Origin: Enterococcus larvae
GTDB taxonomy: Bacteria; Bacillota; Bacilli; Lactobacillales; Enterococcaceae
Direction: 5' to 3'
NCBI RefSeq assembly: GCF_017830045.1
Contig: NZ_JAEDXU010000004.1
Span: 301,295 to 365,294 of the forward strand
DNA length: 64,000 nt
In this document: positions 1 to 8,447 of the stretch, in pieces
Layout: every line of letters starts with the position of its first letter
Numbering within the stretch: position 1 is the first letter of the stretch
The notes under the pieces: model-generated
Database searches by the model: none
Told to the model about the DNA's origin: nothing
What the model saw: the letters and a program-made list of their open reading frames with translations, nothing else
Program-made: the position numbers and the translations under genes

Positions 1-1106
1 TCCTTATCGATTGCGACAGAATACGAACTCATGACAGAAGCAGCTTCCTTTGTTTCTCCATCTAGATTCAGTGCACCATCAATAAACGGTTTCAAATGTT
101 CTTCAAAATTGCCGCCAGGATAAACCGCATATTTTCCGCTGTTCATATGAGACTCACGACCACCTTCGCCCATACCGTCTCCTGGGAAATGCTTGACCAT
201 CGCATTGATTGAATCTGCGCCCCAGCCAATATCTTTGCCGTCTGCGTCATATGAAGACTGGGAACCATCCACATAAGCCTTCGCCATATCCGTAGCCAGT
301 GCTGTATCTTCCCCAAACGTCCCATCTGCACGCAGCCAACGTGGATCAGTCGCTAATTCAATCTGCGGGCCTAATGCCGTAGCGATCCCCATTGCCCGAT
401 ATTCTTCTGAAGCTGCTTGTGCAAATGTCAACATCGTTTCAGTGTCAAAGGTTGCCGCAATACCTAGATTTGATGGCCATCTGGAGATGTCATCCCCTTC
501 TGCGTTATAGGCTGCATCAGAACCAGCCGTACTTCGAGGATCAGAACTAAAGTTGACAGGGATAAATTTCTTTCCTTCTCCTGTACTCAATTCCTCCACA
601 TAAGCCTGCATTTCGTTATTCCAATTGACTGCCGCTTCTACATCGTTGCCGCCTGCATTCAACACATTCCTTAAATTGTCATCTTTCAGATAAGCCTTCT
701 GATCATCGGTCAATCCGTTTTCCGGCTCTCTTTCATGACTACTGAACAGCATCAATCCAGCAATTTCTTCCTTAGTCAGCTCTTCTGCGAGAGACTTCGC
801 CCGCGCATCAATATCTTTACGCCAGTCTTCCCATTCATCCAGTTTGCCGTTGCCGTTCATATCCTTGAAGGCATACGTATAATCGCCATCTTCTTCCTCC
901 AGAAGAGTGACGCCGCCATCCTTCAGATACCCTAAAACAGCTCCGCCATTCGGATTTTCCACCTGTACATAGGTCACATTCCCCTCTGTTTTTTCCTCTG
1001 TCGTATATTTTTCCGGAGAAGCATCCTTTAGCTTTTCTTCCTGACTACAAGCTGCCAACAATACAGACAATGATAACAATGTGATGAATTTCCCTACTTT
1101 TTTCAC
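1..1106 (-). CDS. Glycoside hydrolase family 3 lipoprotein (beta-glucosidase/hexosaminidase type), 3' part outside window
   Basis: The frame is open from a GTG at 1106 to the left edge, about 368 codons. A GGAGGAAT-type ribosome binding site precedes it. The N-terminus is a lipoprotein signal with lipobox LLAAC and a Cys near residue 20. A Ca-binding-like DMNGNGKLDEWED stretch and the GH3 TIM-barrel follow, including VKHFPGDG, the KHFxGxG-type substrate loop of GH3. The window ends at SSYSVAID, just before where the nucleophile Asp is expected, so the catalytic residue cannot be checked. It probably releases sugars from beta-glucosides or related glycans at the cell surface. Upstream lie a sigma-A promoter, a cre-like site and an attenuator. 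Family is clear; substrate is unknown. Confidence 0.85.
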   Translation of the reverse strand, partial: MKKVGKFITLLSLSVLLAACSQEEKLKDASPEKYTTEEKTEGNVTYVQVENPNGGAVLGYLKDGGVTLLEEEDGDYTYAFKDMNGNGKLDEWEDWRKDIDARAKSLAEELTKEEIAGLMLFSSHEREPENGLTDDQKAYLKDDNLRNVLNAGGNDVEAAVNWNNEMQAYVEELSTGEGKKFIPVNFSSDPRSTAGSDAAYNAEGDDISRWPSNLGIAATFDTETMLTFAQAASEEYRAMGIATALGPQIELATDPRWLRADGTFGEDTALATDMAKAYVDGSQSSYDADGKDIGWGADSINAMVKHFPGDGMGEGGRESHMNSGKYAVYPGGNFEEHLKPFIDGALNLDGETKEAASVMSSYSVAIDK

Positions 1107-1270
1107 AATATTCCTCCGCTCTTTTTCATTCTCAAATCCTAATTAATAAACCTGAAAGAAAACATGCAGGAAATAATCCTCCCTTCTGATCCCCTTCCCT
1201 TGGTGCATCCCTTCAGTGATTACAACCATACCCAAACGCTTAAAATCCTGTTGGATCTACTGCTGCAGCC

Positions 1271-1359
1271 ATAAAAAAAGACCTGAATGAACCAAAAAGG
1301 GGCACGCCGCAAGGCATGTTTCTTGGTCCATACAGGTTTAGCTTGTCTGTAAACAATCA
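1271..1359 (-). promoter_or_regulatory. Antitermination-type leader of the GH3 gene (RAT-like hairpin overlapping an intrinsic terminator)
   Basis: On the minus strand GATTGTTTACAG...GCTAAACCTG (1359-1333) resembles the RNA antiterminator (RAT) targets of LicT/BglG-type PRD regulators and can pair GTTTA with TAAAC. Its AAACCTG end is also the left arm of a long hairpin (ACCTG 1337-1333 with CAGGT 1285-1281, and an inner CATGCC/GGCGTG stem) followed by seven T. The two structures exclude each other, as in bgl/lic leaders. The match to the RAT consensus is partial, so another kind of attenuator is possible. Confidence 0.5.
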
Positions 1360-1396
1360 CTATCCATTTGGAAAATATTCTACTCTATTCCACTTC

Positions 1397-1434
1397 ATTG
1401 TAGAAGATAGAGCTAAAAATGTCAACGCTTTCTT
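1397..1434 (-). promoter_or_regulatory. Sigma-A promoter of the GH3 gene with overlapping cre-like site
   Basis: The minus strand has TTGACA (1425-1420), a 17-base spacer and TACAAT (1402-1397), a near-consensus promoter. AAGAAAGCGTTGACA (1434-1420) fits the CcpA cre consensus with one mismatch and covers the -35 box. This suggests catabolite repression of the glycosidase on top of the antitermination leader. Confidence 0.7.
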
Positions 1435-1778
1435 TTTTATTTATAAGGAAGAAATAGTTAGTGGATAGTGTGATAAATGGATGTTTCCTCTCTGTTTCTG
1501 CGTAAGAGTACCTCCTACACTCACCATCAAAGAACACATTATAATCCATTCATCTCCTACCTTTCAATTTTGTTCGTTTCCTGTTCGTTCATTCCATGGA
1601 GCAGTTCAGTTCCCCATGGTAAATTAGTAGCTGTAGGAGCTTGGAAGCACCTTTCTCCCTTGCAAATCAGCTACTCTGACAAGACCACTGGAAGACGCTG
1701 ATAAAGGTCTGCTTCCAAGCTTAGACCTTGTTAACTGAAATCATTTCACATAACCATAAAAGAAAAGGACGTGCTTTT

Positions 1779-2510
1779 TTGAATGCAAATCAACTAAAAT
1801 TTTTTATGATGGGATTGATGGTTCTTGACCATATTTCCTTCTTCGTTTCAGATACCACCTCGATCATTTTTCATATCATCACACGATGTGTCGGTGTTTT
1901 CTTTGCTTACATGATCGTTGAAGGGTTCTTCCATACTAGAAATCGGAAAAACTATTTCCTTCGGTTAGCTGGTGCTGCGGGCATCATGCTCATCGGCAAT
2001 AGCTTACTGAACCTTTGGATAAAAAATCCGGCAGTACAGGCTCACAACAATATTTTCCTCACGTTGACAGTGGGCTTGCTGCTGTTGATTATCGTCGATT
2101 GGATCAAGACTGTTCCGGTGATCGCCTTCAAGCTTGCCGGAATTCTAGCAGCTGTGGGGGTATTAGCTGTGGGCTCTATGTTTACCGAGGGCGGCACTGT
2201 TCTTCTTCCTTTCATCCTGATCACTTACTTTACGTACCAAAAAGTGTTGTTGCGTGATGCCTGCTACCTCATATTTTCTCTTTTACTACTCTTTACCAGC
2301 TTTCAATGGATGGGCGACTGGTCGAATACATTAATGATGTTAGGGATGAATTCAGACTTCGCATTCATCTCAGTCATTCCCTTTCTGCATCTATACAATG
2401 GAGAAAAAGGAAAGACTTCAGACTTTTCAAAATATGCCTTCTACGTTTTTTATCCACTGCATTTATGGGTGATTGCGATCGTCTCTAACTTAATGGTTAT
2501 CAATGGATAA
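1779..2510 (+). CDS. TraX family integral membrane protein
   Basis: About 243 residues with some eight hydrophobic segments. The N-terminal NANQLKFFMMGLMVLDHIS and the C-terminal FYVFYPLHLWVIA are hallmarks of TraX-family proteins (acyltransferase-3-like fold, named for F-pilin acetylation; most Firmicute members are uncharacterised). The TTG at 1779 is chosen because AAAAGGACG lies about 8 bases upstream, whereas the upstream in-frame TTG at 1728 has no ribosome binding site. It stands alone and ends in a strong terminator. A cell-envelope acyl-transfer role is only inferred from the family. Confidence 0.8.
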   Translation: MNANQLKFFMMGLMVLDHISFFVSDTTSIIFHIITRCVGVFFAYMIVEGFFHTRNRKNYFLRLAGAAGIMLIGNSLLNLWIKNPAVQAHNNIFLTLTVGLLLLIIVDWIKTVPVIAFKLAGILAAVGVLAVGSMFTEGGTVLLPFILITYFTYQKVLLRDACYLIFSLLLLFTSFQWMGDWSNTLMMLGMNSDFAFISVIPFLHLYNGEKGKTSDFSKYAFYVFYPLHLWVIAIVSNLMVING

Positions 2511-2538
2511 TTGGACGCTCTTTTTCGGTTATTAAAGA

Positions 2539-2585
2539 AGAGCAGGAGCTGCTTCAATCAGAATGAAGCAGCTCCTGCTCTTTGT
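2539..2585. terminator. Bidirectional terminator hairpin
   Basis: A perfect 17-bp stem (2539-2555 with 2565-2581) with a 9-base loop lies between the convergent TraX and minus-strand genes. T-rich flanks occur on both sides. Confidence 0.85.
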
Positions 2586-2622
2586 ATATCCATATCTTAT
2601 GGCTAACACAAAGCCAATGTAA

Positions 2623-3606
2623 TCAAGGCTGACTGCTGTTCATAATGCCCAGTGTAAGTTCAGATAAAAATCGATCAGTATCCTTTACAAAATCAGTATG
2701 TCTGCCATTTCCATTTTCATAAAGCTGAATAGCCGGCAGCTCTGCTTGGAGGATTCGATTCATCAAATCCATTTTTTCTGGATACTGGTAGAACAACTGA
2801 CCTTTAGGATAGCTGGATTCTTTATGCCAACGTTCAAAATCTGAAAAAAAGCTCCAATGTTTTGGTTGTTTGATTTGTATAAAAAAGGATGGATCAACAT
2901 AGTAAGCAAAACGGTACCAGCCGTGAACTTGCAGTGGAAAAGATTTGAACGGAGCACTAACCTCACTCAATCGTTGGTACGCTTTACAAAGTGCTTCTAA
3001 ATGCTCACTGCATGCCGTTGCATCTCGCTCAAGCAGTGCAAGTAAATATAAAATACTTTCTTTCTCCCAAGTTGTTTTTTTCTTCGCCAAAAATTTGTCA
3101 GCAAGAACTTTTGTTTCAATAAACCGTTCATCCTGATGATAGATCATGATTTCCATAAAATTTCGACAGATTTCAGTATAAAATTTACCTTTTCCTGAAG
3201 GAAAATTTTTTGGAAAAAAGATTGAAAGTTCATCAAAATTGTTACAAGTGAATGCCGCAAGCAAATCCCAGAGGGCATTTGAATGATCCGTTCCACTTGC
3301 CAATGTGGCTCCATAGATTAAGTTAAATCGAGTGTTTTGATAGATTACATTATTAAGCAATGCCCAGTCTCTCTGTTGCATGGCATGCATGTAACTAAAG
3401 CGCATTTTACGACCAAGAATTCCTAAATAAATCTTGACTTGTCTATTGGTATCTGGAAATTCTTGAGAGAGGTACTTCTTGTAAATCTCTTCATTTTCAA
3501 CTTCAAAATCTTCTATATTTAATGAAATCTGCGGCGCGCCAAATTTTTCAATCCCCTTATTGTAATCATTCATCCATGCAGTAATGAATTTCTCCACATT
3601 GCTCAT
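2623..3606 (-). CDS. Hypothetical helical protein, possibly immunity-protein (Imm49-like) family
   Basis: About 327 residues, soluble, mostly alpha-helical and rich in aromatic residues (RDWALLNNVIYQNTRFNLIYGAT). It has no signal peptide or recognised catalytic motif. The ATG at 3606 is preceded by AAGGAGAGAATGAC, so the longer start at 3633 is unlikely. The overall look recalls the all-helical Imm49-type immunity proteins of polymorphic toxin systems, but no toxin gene is adjacent and I cannot confirm the family. It is a single-gene unit between TraX and the RsmC-like gene. Confidence 0.55.
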   Translation of the reverse strand: MSNVEKFITAWMNDYNKGIEKFGAPQISLNIEDFEVENEEIYKKYLSQEFPDTNRQVKIYLGILGRKMRFSYMHAMQQRDWALLNNVIYQNTRFNLIYGATLASGTDHSNALWDLLAAFTCNNFDELSIFFPKNFPSGKGKFYTEICRNFMEIMIYHQDERFIETKVLADKFLAKKKTTWEKESILYLLALLERDATACSEHLEALCKAYQRLSEVSAPFKSFPLQVHGWYRFAYYVDPSFFIQIKQPKHWSFFSDFERWHKESSYPKGQLFYQYPEKMDLMNRILQAELPAIQLYENGNGRHTDFVKDTDRFLSELTLGIMNSSQP

Positions 3607-3809
3607 GTCATTCTCTCCTTCAATTTTCCACATCGAATCCTCTATTCATCCTTGAGAGCATCTTATTATGCAAACTTTTCCTGGAAAAAACAAATGGATT
3701 TCCGTCCACAATCAACAAACATATGTAAGAAGCGAACCTTTCATCTCATTCATAGTCCCTTCTTCTATAGTTTAGTTTAGCTCATTGATCGTATCAAGTA
3801 GCTTTTGAA

Positions 3810-3842
3810 TAAAAAAACACTAACAAGTTCTATGTTAGTGTT
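3810..3842 (-). terminator. Terminator of the RsmC-like methyltransferase gene
   Basis: AACACTAAC (3816-3824) pairs with GTTAGTGTT (3834-3842). Read on the minus strand the hairpin is followed by seven T. Confidence 0.8.
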
Positions 3843-3903
3843 CAAATGACAGATAATATTCTCTGATAGAGGATAGCTACGAAAAAAGCGAAGCGCCTTT
3901 GAT

Positions 3904-4509
3904 TCAGCCTTCCTTAACACTTCTAAGAATGTAGTAGCCTTTATCCTTCGTCACGATTTCAACATTGCCGAAAACTTCTTCCATTCGCTTCTGAGCACTT
4001 GGCGCCCCTTGCTTCTTTTGAATAACGACTGTTAAAGTCCCTCCGACCGCCAACAACGGTTCAGCTTCGATCAATATCTCATGAACGACCTTCTTGCCTG
4101 CACGAATCGGCGGATTGCTGACAATTGCAGCGTATTGTTTTTCATGAAGTGTCGCATAGATATTTGACGTGTGGATATCCACGTTCTCTATGTGATTCTT
4201 TTGTGCATTCTCCTCGGCTAATGATACTGCCCGCTGATTGACATCGATCATTTCAACTGTTCTTCCAGACGCATACGCTAGTGAAAGACCAATTGGACCA
4301 TAGCCGCAGCCGACATCCAGGATTCTTCCTTCCGGCAGACTATCCCAATCAAAGGCATCGATCAGAACGCGCGAACCATAGTCTACACCATTACGTGAGA
4401 ATACGCCGCTGTCTGTCATAAAACGAAAATTTTTCCCAACCAGCTCAAAGGACCATTCTTCAATATCATGTGCTGTATTAGGATTTTCAGTATAATAATG
4501 GTTTGTCAT
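3904..4509 (-). CDS. Class I SAM-dependent methyltransferase, RsmC/YbxB-like (16S rRNA G1207 type)
   Basis: 201 residues. Motif I is ILDVGCGYGPIGL near residues 64-76, acidic motif II follows (VEMIDVN), and motif IV is VSNPPIRAG, the NPP[FI] signature of N2-guanine methyltransferases. The length fits the single-domain YbxB/RsmC proteins of Firmicutes, which contain only the catalytic half of E. coli RsmC. This predicts m2G methylation of small-subunit rRNA in the cytoplasm. The gene is single and has its own terminator. Confidence 0.85.
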   Translation of the reverse strand: MTNHYYTENPNTAHDIEEWSFELVGKNFRFMTDSGVFSRNGVDYGSRVLIDAFDWDSLPEGRILDVGCGYGPIGLSLAYASGRTVEMIDVNQRAVSLAEENAQKNHIENVDIHTSNIYATLHEKQYAAIVSNPPIRAGKKVVHEILIEAEPLLAVGGTLTVVIQKKQGAPSAQKRMEEVFGNVEIVTKDKGYYILRSVKEG

Positions 4510-4529
4510 TGTCTCGTTCCTTTACTCAA

Positions 4530-4738
4530 AGAGGTCGGGACAAAAGTGGGATGCTCCATGAACTAAGGCAGGATCTGTGAAGTGTCTCCATCAACTTCTA
4601 CACATGAAGCATGCTAGAGTTGCAGGACTTGGCTCTTCTCATATTTCTTAATTCCGAAGGAACAGCTTTTGTACCGCCATTTATTCGTATTTAGAGAGTA
4701 GGGCAACGTTCATCTTGATTATTGTCCCACTAATCTGT
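4530..4738. repeat. Intergenic repeat family, copy A (diverged)
   Basis: It starts with GAGGTCGGGACAAAAGTG and ends with TTATTCGTATTTAGAG...ATTATTGTCCCACT. These are the same blocks that bound the copies at 19259, 34225, 41867, 46025 and 61727. The middle is diverged. It lies between two minus-strand genes. Confidence 0.65.
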
Positions 4739-4765
4739 TTATTCTATATCATCGCTTTTCATAAG

Positions 4766-5344
4766 CTACGCAACAAGTTTACCTTTTATCTCCCGAACAA
4801 TCAAGGCAGCTAAAAATTCATAGCCGTATTCAGAAAAATGCAGTCCATCTGCCTGTAAAAATTCATCCACACCAGGGTAGGCACTCAGTACATGGTACAT
4901 ATCAACAGTTGGTACATTGTATTTTCCGCCGACTTCTTTAGCAGCAGCCACAAAGCGTTGAACCTCTTCATCTTGACGACTTGGTTGTCGCGCAGTGTCG
5001 ATAAACGGCGGTGTAAACAGAATCACTTTTTCAACGCCGATTTGTTCAATCATTTGAGAAAGATTTTCCTTGTATGCCTGCACATCGATTGGATAGCTTT
5101 CAGAGCAATCATTTGCCCCAAAGAAAATCGTGACGTAATCCGGCTTTTCTGTCAGAACATCTCTTTCCAGCCTCTTCAAACCACCAGCTGAAGTATCTCC
5201 CGGAATACCGGCATTGGCAATCAAAATATCTGTAAACCCCTGTGCTGTAAGGTCATCCTTCACTAGATTCGTCAACACCGGCGAAGCAGCCTCACCTAGA
5301 TATCCTGCTGTAATACTGTCTCCAAATAAAACCAATTTTGTCAT
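4766..5344 (-). CDS. SGNH/GDSL hydrolase (lysophospholipase/acyl-esterase L1-like)
   Basis: 192 residues. Block I is LVLFGDSITAGY with the catalytic Ser, block II has a conserved Gly (AGIPGDTSAGG), block III is FFGANDC with the oxyanion Asn, and block V is DGLHFSEYGY with the catalytic Asp-x-x-His. No signal peptide is seen, so it is probably cytoplasmic. The ATG at 5344 follows GAGAGGGTTCAGT; the longer frame to 5395 lacks a ribosome binding site. It is a carboxyl-ester hydrolase of unknown substrate, divergent from coaA. Confidence 0.88.
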   Translation of the reverse strand: MTKLVLFGDSITAGYLGEAASPVLTNLVKDDLTAQGFTDILIANAGIPGDTSAGGLKRLERDVLTEKPDYVTIFFGANDCSESYPIDVQAYKENLSQMIEQIGVEKVILFTPPFIDTARQPSRQDEEVQRFVAAAKEVGGKYNVPTVDMYHVLSAYPGVDEFLQADGLHFSEYGYEFLAALIVREIKGKLVA

Positions 5345-5617
5345 ACTGAACCCTCTCTTCTTCCTCACTAAAAACAGCTGCCTTTGGATGCTCAATCACT
5401 TGTTGTTTCCATCCACGACCCGACATTGATCTTGCGCTTCCTACAAGAGCACTTAAAAGAATCTTTGCCGACTGCTGAATTGACTTCTAGCTTTATGATA
5501 CCACTGAGAAAAACTTTTTCCCAAACAAACATTTCTTTCACTAATTACTGTGTAGAATTACAGCTGTTTGTGTTAAAATAAGCAAAGAAAAACATGTCAC
5601 TGTTGGCGGAGGATCAA

Positions 5618-6541
5618 ATGGACGAAAAAATGAATTATTATCGTATTCCTCGTGAGGAATGGCTGGGATTCTACCGAAATGGAGAAGCCCCGATGACAGA
5701 AGAGGAATTGGAAAATATCAAAGGCTTTAACGATCAGATTTCACTGCAGGATGTAGAAGACATTTACGTTCCGCTAACTCATCTGATCCATTTGCATATG
5801 AAGGAATTTGAATCTCTGACATTAAGCAAAGGGCTGTTCTTGCATAGATATGTTCCAGTACCGCCATTCATCATCGGTATTGCCGGAAGTGTGGCTGTCG
5901 GAAAAAGTACCACTGCCCGACTACTGCAGACGATTCTGTCACGGATCTTCAAGCGCCGCAATGTACAGTTGATTACGACTGATGGTTTTCTTTATCCAAA
6001 CAAAGTATTGGAAGAACGCGGCATCATGAACCGCAAGGGCTTCCCTGAAAGCTATGATATGGAAAAATTGATTGGATTCTTGAATCGGGTCAAAAACGGC
6101 GAAGATGAGATTCGTGTGCCGATGTACTCACATAGCGTGTATGACATCATTGATGGCGAATACGAGATCATCAATCAACCGGATATATTGATCGTTGAAG
6201 GGATCAACACTTTACAATTGCCTGCCAACCAACAGATTTATGTCAGTGATTTTTTTGACTTTTCTGTGTTTGTTGACGCGGATCCAAAGCTGATTGAAAA
6301 ATGGTACCTGGATCGCTTCGGCGCATTGCTTGATACTGCCTTTCTTGAACCAGATAATTATTACTATCAATATGCGATCGGTAACCGTGAAGAAGCCTTT
6401 GAAATGGCAAAAGGCGTATGGAAAAGTGTGAATTTGAAGAATTTAGAAGAATATATCTTGCCTACCAGAGGACGAGCTGATATCATACTCCATAAAACGG
6501 AAAAGCATATCATCGATGAAATCTATCTACGAAAGTATTGA
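5618..6541 (+). CDS. coaA: Type I pantothenate kinase
   Basis: 307 residues, normal for bacterial CoaA. The P-loop is GSVAVGKSTTARLL near residues 93-106. The pantothenate-binding region follows (TTDGFLYPN, Y/H-rich MYSHSVYDI), and the end is the usual PTRGRADIILHKT...IYLRKY. It phosphorylates pantothenate, the first and CoA-feedback-regulated step of coenzyme A synthesis. The ATG at 5618 has GGAGGATCAA directly upstream; an earlier in-frame ATG at 5594 does not. It lies upstream of guaA but has its own terminator. Confidence 0.95.
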   Translation: MDEKMNYYRIPREEWLGFYRNGEAPMTEEELENIKGFNDQISLQDVEDIYVPLTHLIHLHMKEFESLTLSKGLFLHRYVPVPPFIIGIAGSVAVGKSTTARLLQTILSRIFKRRNVQLITTDGFLYPNKVLEERGIMNRKGFPESYDMEKLIGFLNRVKNGEDEIRVPMYSHSVYDIIDGEYEIINQPDILIVEGINTLQLPANQQIYVSDFFDFSVFVDADPKLIEKWYLDRFGALLDTAFLEPDNYYYQYAIGNREEAFEMAKGVWKSVNLKNLEEYILPTRGRADIILHKTEKHIIDEIYLRKY

Positions 6542-6623
6542 TTTTTAAAATGACAGATGCGAAATGTGTTAAATCAATCAATAATGAAACACCATAACTT
6601 TGCTTTTAAAGAGAGCTAAAGTC

Positions 6624-6659
6624 GACAGAAAAAGAACGGATTCGTCTGTCCCTTTTTTA
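6624..6659 (+). terminator. Terminator of coaA
   Basis: GACAGA (6624-6629) pairs with TCTGTC (6645-6650), and a run of six T follows. It lies in the 175-bp coaA-guaA spacer. No purine riboswitch could be recognised there. Confidence 0.65.
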
Positions 6660-6716
6660 TCGGCAAACATATCAGCTGCTCTTTATATAAAATTCTAATA
6701 GATAGGGGTAATAAAT

Positions 6717-8273
6717 GTGACGAACATGTCCGAAATGACAAGCGTTGAAAAAATCATCGTTTTAGACTACGGCAGCCAGTACAACCAGCTGATCACTCGC
6801 CGTATTCGCGAATTTGGCGTCTTTTCAGAATTATTGAGCCACCGTATCACCGCTGCAGAAGTAAAAGAGATTGCACCAAAAGGGATCATCCTTTCCGGAG
6901 GACCGAATAGTGTGTATGACGAAAATGCGTTTCGTATCGATCCGGAAATCCTTGAATTAGGTATTCCGATTTTAGGTATCTGCTACGGCATGCAGCTGTT
7001 GACTTATTCTCTTGATGGAAAAGTAGAACCTGCGAAAAACCGTGAATACGGAAAAGCAGAATTAGAAGTCACTGTAAAGGATGCGGCTCTTTTCAACGGA
7101 CTGCCATCTCCGCAAACAGTCTGGATGAGTCACGGCGATTTGGTCACAGAGCTTCCAACAGGCTTCGAGCTTGTTGCGACAAGTAAAGACTGCCCTATCG
7201 CTTCTATTCAAGATACAACACGTAACTTCTACGGCGTACAGTTCCATCCGGAGGTTCGCCACTCTGAATACGGCAATGATCTGCTTCGTCACTTTGCATT
7301 CGATGTCTGTAACTGTTCAGGCAACTGGTCAATGGAAAACTTCATTGATATGGAAATTGCTAAAGTACGTGAAAAAGTCGGTGACCGCAAAGTCTTGCTT
7401 GGTCTTTCCGGCGGTGTTGACTCCAGTGTCGTGGGTGTTCTTTTACAAAAAGCAATCGGCGACCAGCTGACTTGTATCTTTGTCGATCACGGCTTACTTA
7501 GAAAAGGCGAAGGCGATCAGGTAATGGATATGCTGGGTGGAAAATTCGGCTTGAACATCATCCGTGTCAATGCTCAAAAACGTTTCCTTGATAAATTAGC
7601 CGGCGTTTCTGATCCGGAAGAAAAACGTAAAATCATCGGTAATGAGTTCGTTTATGTCTTCGACGACGAAGCAACAAAACTAGACGGCATCGACTTCCTT
7701 GCACAAGGAACCCTATATACAGATGTTATCGAGAGCGGAACAGAGACAGCTCAAACCATCAAATCTCACCATAACGTAGGTGGATTACCGGAAGATATGC
7801 AGTTCGAATTGATCGAACCCTTGAATACATTATTCAAGGATGAAGTTCGTGCACTAGGAACAGAGCTTGGCATGCCTGACAATATCGTTTGGCGCCAGCC
7901 ATTCCCGGGACCTGGTCTTGGTATCCGTGTCCTTGGCGAAATCACAGAAGAAAAATTGGAGATCGTCCGCAATTCAGACGCGATCCTTAGAGAAGAAATT
8001 GCCAATGCCGGCCTAGACCGCGACATCTGGCAATACTTCACAGTACTGCCAGGTATCCGCAGCGTTGGCGTTATGGGTGATGGCCGTACTTACGATTACA
8101 CAGTAGGTATCCGTGCTGTGACTTCTATTGACGGCATGACCGCTGACTTTGCCCGCATCCCATGGGATGTACTGCAAAAAATCAGCGTACGTATCGTAAA
8201 CGAAGTCGATCACGTCAACCGCATCGTGTATGACATTACGAGCAAACCACCAGCAACCGTGGAGTGGGAATAA
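6717..8273 (+). CDS. guaA: GMP synthase (glutamine-hydrolysing)
   Basis: 518 residues. The N-terminal class I amidotransferase carries LGICYGMQL with the catalytic Cys and QFHPEVRHS with His/Glu. The ATP pyrophosphatase domain has the PP-loop [12 protein letters not shown] near residue 230. The C-terminal dimerisation domain ends [11 protein letters not shown]. It converts XMP to GMP. The GTG at 6717 follows AGGGGTAATAAAT; an ATG at 6726 is an alternative. The last codons GAG-TGG-GAA-TAA form the attachment site of the island that follows, and the gene is left intact. Confidence 0.97.
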   Translation: MTNMSEMTSVEKIIVLDYGSQYNQLITRRIREFGVFSELLSHRITAAEVKEIAPKGIILSGGPNSVYDENAFRIDPEILELGIPILGICYGMQLLTYSLDGKVEPAKNREYGKAELEVTVKDAALFNGLPSPQTVWMSHGDLVTELPTGFELVATSKDCPIASIQDTTRNFYGVQFHPEVRHSEYGNDLLRHFAFDVCNCSGNWSMENFIDMEIAKVREKVGDRKVLLGLSGGVDSSVVGVLLQKAIGDQLTCIFVDHGLLRKGEGDQVMDMLGGKFGLNIIRVNAQKRFLDKLAGVSDPEEKRKIIGNEFVYVFDDEATKLDGIDFLAQGTLYTDVIESGTETAQTIKSHHNVGGLPEDMQFELIEPLNTLFKDEVRALGTELGMPDNIVWRQPFPGPGLGIRVLGEITEEKLEIVRNSDAILREEIANAGLDRDIWQYFTVLPGIRSVGVMGDGRTYDYTVGIRAVTSIDGMTADFARIPWDVLQKISVRIVNEVDHVNRIVYDITSKPPATVEWE

Positions 8274-8274
8274 T
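8262..8274 (+). repeat. attL-like direct repeat of the guaA island
   Basis: GAGTGGGAATAAT spans the last guaA codons and is repeated exactly at 13139-13151. The 3' end of guaA is a known integration hotspot whose core resembles GAGTGGGA. Confidence 0.8.
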
Positions 8275-8306
8275 ATACAGGTGAATCACTCACAAACCCA
8301 TTGATT

Positions 8307-8339
8307 TATAAGGGTTTCTGCTCCATTAAATTATTCCAG
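8307..8339 (+). repeat. 33-bp dispersed repeat R3, copy 1
   Basis: TATAAGGGTTTCTGCTCCAT followed by TAAATTATTCCAG matches 16291-16323 at 29 of 33 positions. This copy lies at the left end of the guaA island. Its origin is unknown. Confidence 0.6.
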
Positions 8340-8379
8340 AATAATAATTTTATACAAATTTGGTACCTCGTGTAACCGC

Positions 8380-8422
8380 GTTTGTAACCACGAAGTCAGT
8401 CAGAAATGGCTGGCTTTTTTAT
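8380..8422 (+). terminator. 43-bp repeat R2 containing a GAAA-tetraloop terminator, copy 1
   Basis: The stem GTCAGTCA (8395-8402), loop GAAA and TGGCTGGC (8407-8414) precede six T. The whole 43-bp unit, including the upstream GTTTGTAACCACGAA, recurs at 14755-14797 with three differences, two of them within the stem and both keeping it paired. An in-frame ATG at 8406 lies inside the hairpin and is therefore not taken as a start. Confidence 0.75.
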
Positions 8423-8447
8423 CAGAGTACTTAGGAAGAAGATTGCG

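Noticed and set aside
1477..1701. 74-residue plus-strand frame upstream of the TraX gene
   Set aside because: It has no ribosome binding site, atypical composition and overlaps an inverted repeat (GAGCTTGGAAGCA near 1639 with TGCTTCCAAGCTT near 1710); more likely non-coding.
6541..6716. Possible purine riboswitch before guaA
   Set aside because: The spacer holds only a coaA terminator; the conserved purine-aptamer loops are not visible.
8406..8447. Longer start for the HEPN-motif gene
   Set aside because: The ATG at 8406 is part of the R2 terminator loop and stem; the ATG at 8448 has an AGGAAG site.
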